A stretch of 64,000 bases of DNA from Pseudarthrobacter enclensis (lineage in GTDB: Bacteria > Actinomycetota > Actinomycetes > Actinomycetales > Micrococcaceae), in the NCBI RefSeq assembly GCF_030811655.1, contig NZ_JAUSRE010000002.1, forward strand, positions 248,001 through 312,000. The letters are read 5' to 3'. The notes beneath the pieces were generated by a model, which worked only from the letters and a program-made list of their open reading frames with translations, did no database searches and was not told the origin of the DNA. Made by a program: the position numbers and the translations under genes. Positions 60,513-64,000 of the stretch are shown in pieces (position 1 is the first letter of the stretch; every line of letters begins with the position of its first letter).

Positions 60513-61625
60513 TCAGCCCCGGAGGAGGTCCAGCATGGCGAGCTGTTTTGCGATGCCGGCACCGTCCGGGGAGTAGATCCACGGCACCCGGGAGGTGGTG
60601 TGGTCACCGTCCTCCGAGTGTCCGCCGGCGAACACCGACTCGCTGACTGACAGTTGCCGGATGGCAATCGCGGCAACCTTCTCCGGGTTTTCGGCCGCGA
60701 ATGCGGAGTAGATGGCTTCGTCGTGCTGGCCGTTGTCGCCAATCAGGAGCCACCGCATGTCCGGGAATTCCTTGGCCAGCCGTTCGAGGTTACGGTGCTT
60801 GTGGTCCTGGCCGCTGCGGAACCAGCGGTCCTGGGTGAGCCCCCAGTCGGTCAGCAGCAGGGCGCCCTTCGGGTACATGTTCCGCGTCAGGAAACGTGCC
60901 AGGGTGGGGGCGGCGTTCCAGGGCCCGGTGGACAGGTAGATCACCGGGGCATCAGGGTGTTCAATAGTCAGGCGGTCCAGCAGCACGGCCATGCCCGGGG
61001 TGGCCATGCGCGCCCGTTCGCTGAGCACAAACGTGTTCCACAGTGCCAGGAAGGGCCGGGGCAAGGCGGTGACCATCACGGTGTCGTCAATGTCGGAGAC
61101 AATGCCGAATTCCACGCCGGGGGCGATCACCTGGATGAGTGCCTCGGCCGGCTCGGTCCCCTCGGCGCACAGGACGGCGGTGTGCCAGCCAGGGGTCAGC
61201 TCCACTTCCACCTCGGTATCGATCAGGCCGCCCCGGTCCGCCGTGACGTGGGTGACTATGCCCCCGATGGTGATTTCGACGTCGGAATACTGCAGCGGGA
61301 CGCCCGTGAAGGCCCGCCAGCCCCGGATGTTCTGGTTGCCGTTCTTCGCTTCGTGCTCCGCTTTGCTCCCGGGCAGGGGTTTCTGGGTCAGCAGTACCCT
61401 CCCCAGCACCCGTACCCGGGTGGTGGAACCGTAGCCTTGGTAGGCGATGGTCTGCGGCATGAACTTCCACCGCTTGGCGAGGTGGATCCGCACGTCGTTG
61501 ACCGCATCCGACAATCGGTGCGCCAGCCGGAAGAACTGGCTTCCGGAAAGGGCGTAGTGGCCCTTCGCGTTCTGCCGGGCTGGGCGTGCCGTGTCCTGGG
61601 CTGGGTTCTGCGGAGCCGTGTCCAT
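60513..61625 (-). CDS. App1-domain (DUF2183) phosphatase-like protein
   Basis: A 370-residue protein with the App1/DUF2183 catalytic domain in its C-terminal half: SDIDDTVMVTALPRP carries the HAD-type DxDxT motif, YLSTGPWNA motif 2 and LLIGDNGQHDEAIY motif 4. The yeast homologue dephosphorylates phosphatidic acid; bacterial role unproven. ATG 61625 lies six bases after CAGAGT without a ribosome binding site. It follows the DUF72 gene on the same strand after 32 nt. Confidence 0.9.
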   Translation of the reverse strand: MDTAPQNPAQDTARPARQNAKGHYALSGSQFFRLAHRLSDAVNDVRIHLAKRWKFMPQTIAYQGYGSTTRVRVLGRVLLTQKPLPGSKAEHEAKNGNQNIRGWRAFTGVPLQYSDVEITIGGIVTHVTADRGGLIDTEVEVELTPGWHTAVLCAEGTEPAEALIQVIAPGVEFGIVSDIDDTVMVTALPRPFLALWNTFVLSERARMATPGMAVLLDRLTIEHPDAPVIYLSTGPWNAAPTLARFLTRNMYPKGALLLTDWGLTQDRWFRSGQDHKHRNLERLAKEFPDMRWLLIGDNGQHDEAIYSAFAAENPEKVAAIAIRQLSVSESVFAGGHSEDGDHTTSRVPWIYSPDGAGIAKQLAMLDLLRG

Positions 61626-61657
61626 GGGACCACTCTGCCACAGGGCGGCCGCAGCGA

Positions 61658-62389
61658 TCAGCCGGTGCCCAGGATCCCCCGCAGGGTCCGGGCATTCCGC
61701 ACTGCGTTCCCGCCGCCGTCGTTGTTGAAGTAGGCGTAAACGTCGATGCCCGCGCCGTCCCACTCCCTGATCCGGTCAGCCCACCATTGCATGTCCTCGT
61801 CCGAGTAAGAGCCGCCATACAGGTGCTGCTGATCGGGCCCGTGCAGCCGGACGTAGGTGAAGGGTGCGGTGGTGCGCAGGATACAGGGAAGGTTGGCGCC
61901 GCTCATGATGCAGTAGGCCGCCCGGTGCCGCTCCAACAGGGAAAACACCTCCGGGCAGTCCCAGCTGGGGTGCCGGAACTCAACCGCCACCCTGATCCAG
62001 GACGGAAGCGCTGCCAGGAAGTAGTCCAGCCTGGCATCATCCCGCTCCAGCTGGGGAGGAAGCTGGACCAGGAGCACGGCACGTTTGTCCCCCAGTTCAT
62101 GCCAGCACGTGGCGATCCGCTCTATCCAGACTTCCGGCGAATACAGCTTGCGGGCGTGCGTCAGCCCCCGGGGAGCCTTGACGGACATGCTGAAACCGGG
62201 TGGAAGGCGCCGGTTCCAGCCAGCGAAGGTGGTATCGCGGGGCCACCGGTAGAAACTCGCGTTCAACTCGACCGTGCTGAACGCGGCCACGTAGCACTGG
62301 AGACGGTCCCGGACGGGCAGGCCCGGCGGGTACAGCACGTTCTCCCAGTGGTCGTAGCTCCAACCGGAGGTGCCAACATGGATTGCCAT
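61658..62389 (-). CDS. DUF72 family protein (YecE-like)
   Basis: A 243-residue TIM-barrel protein of the DUF72 family: IHVGTSGWSYDHWENVLYP at the start, LNASFYRWP, SVKAPRGLTH, VAVEFRHPSW and YVRLHGPDQQHLYGG SYSD-type ending, with VYAYFNNDGGGNAVRNA. Function unknown. ATG 62389 lies seven bases after TAGCCT and fits a leaderless start; ATG 62455 upstream would add an unconserved tail. Divergent from the GH15 gene. Confidence 0.9.
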   Translation of the reverse strand: MAIHVGTSGWSYDHWENVLYPPGLPVRDRLQCYVAAFSTVELNASFYRWPRDTTFAGWNRRLPPGFSMSVKAPRGLTHARKLYSPEVWIERIATCWHELGDKRAVLLVQLPPQLERDDARLDYFLAALPSWIRVAVEFRHPSWDCPEVFSLLERHRAAYCIMSGANLPCILRTTAPFTYVRLHGPDQQHLYGGSYSDEDMQWWADRIREWDGAGIDVYAYFNNDGGGNAVRNARTLRGILGTG

Positions 62390-62453
62390 TTTGCTCAGGC
62401 TACACCCGCACATTTCCCCTTCCGTTCCGGGCACCGTGTGGCAGGGTAATGTC

Positions 62454-64000
62454 ATGGCGCGAATTGAAGATTATGCGGTGGTAGGCGACCTCCATACCGG
62501 GGGCCTGATCAGCAAGGAAGGTTCCATCGACTGGCTCTGCCTTCCCAGGTTCGATTCCCCCGCGTGCTTCAACGCCCTCCTGGACACGCCCGACGCCGGG
62601 CGCTGGCTGCTGGCCCCGGAAGGAGGAGGTGCCTGCACGCGCCGGAGCTACCGGGACGGCAGCCTGGTCCTCGACACCGAGTGGGAAACCCCGGAGGGGA
62701 CGGTGCGGGTCACCGATTTCATGCCGCCCCGCGATTCGGTGGCGGACATCGTCCGGATCGTGGAGGGCCTAAGCGGCAGCGTTCGGATGCACGGTGAACT
62801 GATCATGCGTTTTGACTATGGGCACATCGTTCCGTGGGTGCGCAAGGATAAGCGCGGCCTGCACGCCATCGCGGGTCCTGACGCCGTCTACCTGGTGACG
62901 CCGGCACCGCTGCACGGTGAGAACATGCACACCATCAGTGACTTCACCGTGAAGGCAGGCGAGAAAGTGCCGTTCGTGCTGACGTGGGCGCCCAGCCACG
63001 TGGGGCGCCCGGTCACGGTGGACGCAGAAGAAGTACTGGACAGCACCTTTGAGTTTTGGCGGGGGTGGTCCTCGCAATGCACCGTCAGGGGGAAGTACCA
63101 GGACGCGGTGGTCCGCTCTCTGGTGACGCTCAAGGCGCTGACCTACGCCCCCACAGGGGGGATCGTCGCGGCCATTACCACCTCGCTTCCCGAGCAGCCG
63201 GGCGGCCAGCGCAACTGGGACTACCGCTACTGCTGGCTCCGGGACGCCGCCATGACCCTCCAGGCGCTGCTCGCCGCAGGCTACACCGCGGAGGCGGCTG
63301 CCTGGCGGGACTGGCTGCTCCGTGCGGTTGCAGGGGACCCTGCCGACCTGCAGATCATGTATGGGATCCACGGCGAACGGCGGCTGCCGGAAATGGAACT
63401 GCCGTGGCTGAAAGGCTACGAGAACTCGGTCCCCGTGCGGATCGGCAATGCGGCGGCGGAGCAGTTCCAGCTGGATGTGTGGGGTGAGGTCCTTGACTGC
63501 CTTGCCCTGACGCGGAACTCGCTGTTGAAGCACACGGACGAGGCCTGGGATGTGCAGATCGCACTGATGGAACACCTGGAGACCATTTGGGACCAGCCGG
63601 ACAACGGGCTCTGGGAAATGCGCGGTCCCCGCCGCCACTTCACCCACTCCAAGGTCATGGCCTGGGTGGCGGCGGACCGGATGGTGAAGGGCGTCCGCGA
63701 ATCCGGGCTGCCGGGCCCGGTGGAACGCTGGGAGGCGCTCCGGGACCGGATCCGCGAAGACATCATGGCCAACGGGTATGACGCCAAGCGCAACACGTTC
63801 GTGCAGTCCTACGGCCGCCCCGAGCTGGATGCCAGCCTGCTGTTGATTCCCAGGGTGGGATTCCTGCCCAACGACGACCCCAAGGTCATCGGCACCATCG
63901 AGGCCATCCAGCGGGAGCTGACCCAGGACGGGTTCGTGCTGCGGTACAAGCCGGAAGAGAGCGATGACGGACTGCCCGGCGACGAGGGCGTCTTCCTGGC
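62454..64000 (+). CDS. Glycoside hydrolase family 15 protein (partial, runs off the window)
   Basis: The first 515 codons of a GH15 enzyme (glucoamylase/trehalase type). N-terminal beta domain: YAVVGDLHTGGLISKEGSID, WLCLPRFDSPACFNALL. Catalytic barrel begins near residue 235: RNWDYRYCWLRDAAMTLQAL, GIHGERRLPEMELPWLKGYE with a candidate catalytic acid, and QLDVWGEVLDCL. In actinobacteria this type often cleaves trehalose. The 3' end lies beyond position 64000. CAGGGT six bases before ATG 62454 may be a -10 box or serve as a ribosome binding site. Confidence 0.93.
   Translation, partial: MARIEDYAVVGDLHTGGLISKEGSIDWLCLPRFDSPACFNALLDTPDAGRWLLAPEGGGACTRRSYRDGSLVLDTEWETPEGTVRVTDFMPPRDSVADIVRIVEGLSGSVRMHGELIMRFDYGHIVPWVRKDKRGLHAIAGPDAVYLVTPAPLHGENMHTISDFTVKAGEKVPFVLTWAPSHVGRPVTVDAEEVLDSTFEFWRGWSSQCTVRGKYQDAVVRSLVTLKALTYAPTGGIVAAITTSLPEQPGGQRNWDYRYCWLRDAAMTLQALLAAGYTAEAAAWRDWLLRAVAGDPADLQIMYGIHGERRLPEMELPWLKGYENSVPVRIGNAAAEQFQLDVWGEVLDCLALTRNSLLKHTDEAWDVQIALMEHLETIWDQPDNGLWEMRGPRRHFTHSKVMAWVAADRMVKGVRESGLPGPVERWEALRDRIREDIMANGYDAKRNTFVQSYGRPELDASLLLIPRVGFLPNDDPKVIGTIEAIQRELTQDGFVLRYKPEESDDGLPGDEGVFL

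Overview
The window looks like ordinary chromosome from a high-GC actinobacterium, most likely a soil Micrococcaceae member of the Arthrobacter/Pseudarthrobacter type. The reasons are uniformly high GC with strong third-position bias, a GlnR-type operator before an ammonium transporter, GAF-ANTAR regulators, an HspR-like MerR/Hsp20/DnaJ set, and many genes with a TANNNT -10 box only 6-7 nt before the start codon, as in leaderless actinobacterial transcripts. I see no rRNA, tRNA, insertion sequence, prophage, CRISPR array or replication origin. About 72 protein genes are supported, one of them frameshifted and one running off the right edge.

Layout. 0.4-10.3 kb: secreted metallophosphoesterase-like protein, SRPBCC protein, patatin, metallo-beta-lactamase/rhodanese persulfide-type enzyme, DUF427, VOC protein, ArsR-SRPBCC pair 1, SRAP (YedK/HMCES) DNA-crosslink protein, and a two-gene membrane/lipoprotein-like operon. 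10.3-21.6 kb: nitrogen-compound catabolism, with an MHS transporter, creatinase and IclR regulator, then (after a ZIP transporter, a HesB-like and an ABM protein) a PucR regulator divergent from an NCS1 permease, a polysaccharide-deacetylase-fold hydrolase and an M20 amidohydrolase. 21.6-25.3 kb: XRE/MmyB-type regulator, ilvD, DUF2236 oxygenase. 25.4-31 kb: MFS exporter plus cupin, universal stress protein, a second MmyB-type regulator and two zinc-type dehydrogenases; a shared promoter element links the exporter and one dehydrogenase. 31-37 kb: nitronate monooxygenase, small proteins, two GAF-ANTAR regulators, ArsR-SRPBCC pair 2, DUF1992. 37-41.5 kb: class A penicillin-binding protein, PadR regulator with a GFGP repeat, AmtB with a GlnR site.

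41.7-45.5 kb is a compact candidate catabolic unit: nitrilase-family amidase, GntR/FCD regulator, MHS transporter (frameshifted here) and DUF2848 protein, tied together by TGTATACAT-containing palindromes. 45.5-54 kb holds DUF2630, small membrane proteins, a luciferase-like oxidoreductase, a ferredoxin-reductase/fatty-acid-desaturase operon, a His-rich CDF metal exporter with its ArsR repressor, a chloroperoxidase-like hydrolase, a lone receiver protein and a third GAF-ANTAR regulator. 54-64 kb holds a second-type adenylate kinase, an epimerase, a PAP2 phosphatase, a heat-shock module (MerR | Hsp20-DnaJ-unknown), a GH1 glycosidase, App1 and DUF72 proteins and the first 515 codons of a GH15 enzyme.

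The most unusual signals are: a family of terminator-like hairpins that share a sequence core (GGACGACGGCGG), not just a shape, with one perfect copy lying in frame inside a coding region; a duplicated operator-like element (AGAACCAGTTTCAGC) shared by two separated promoters; two small catabolic clusters whose substrates are not obvious; and two very short, well-primed reading frames directly before larger genes.
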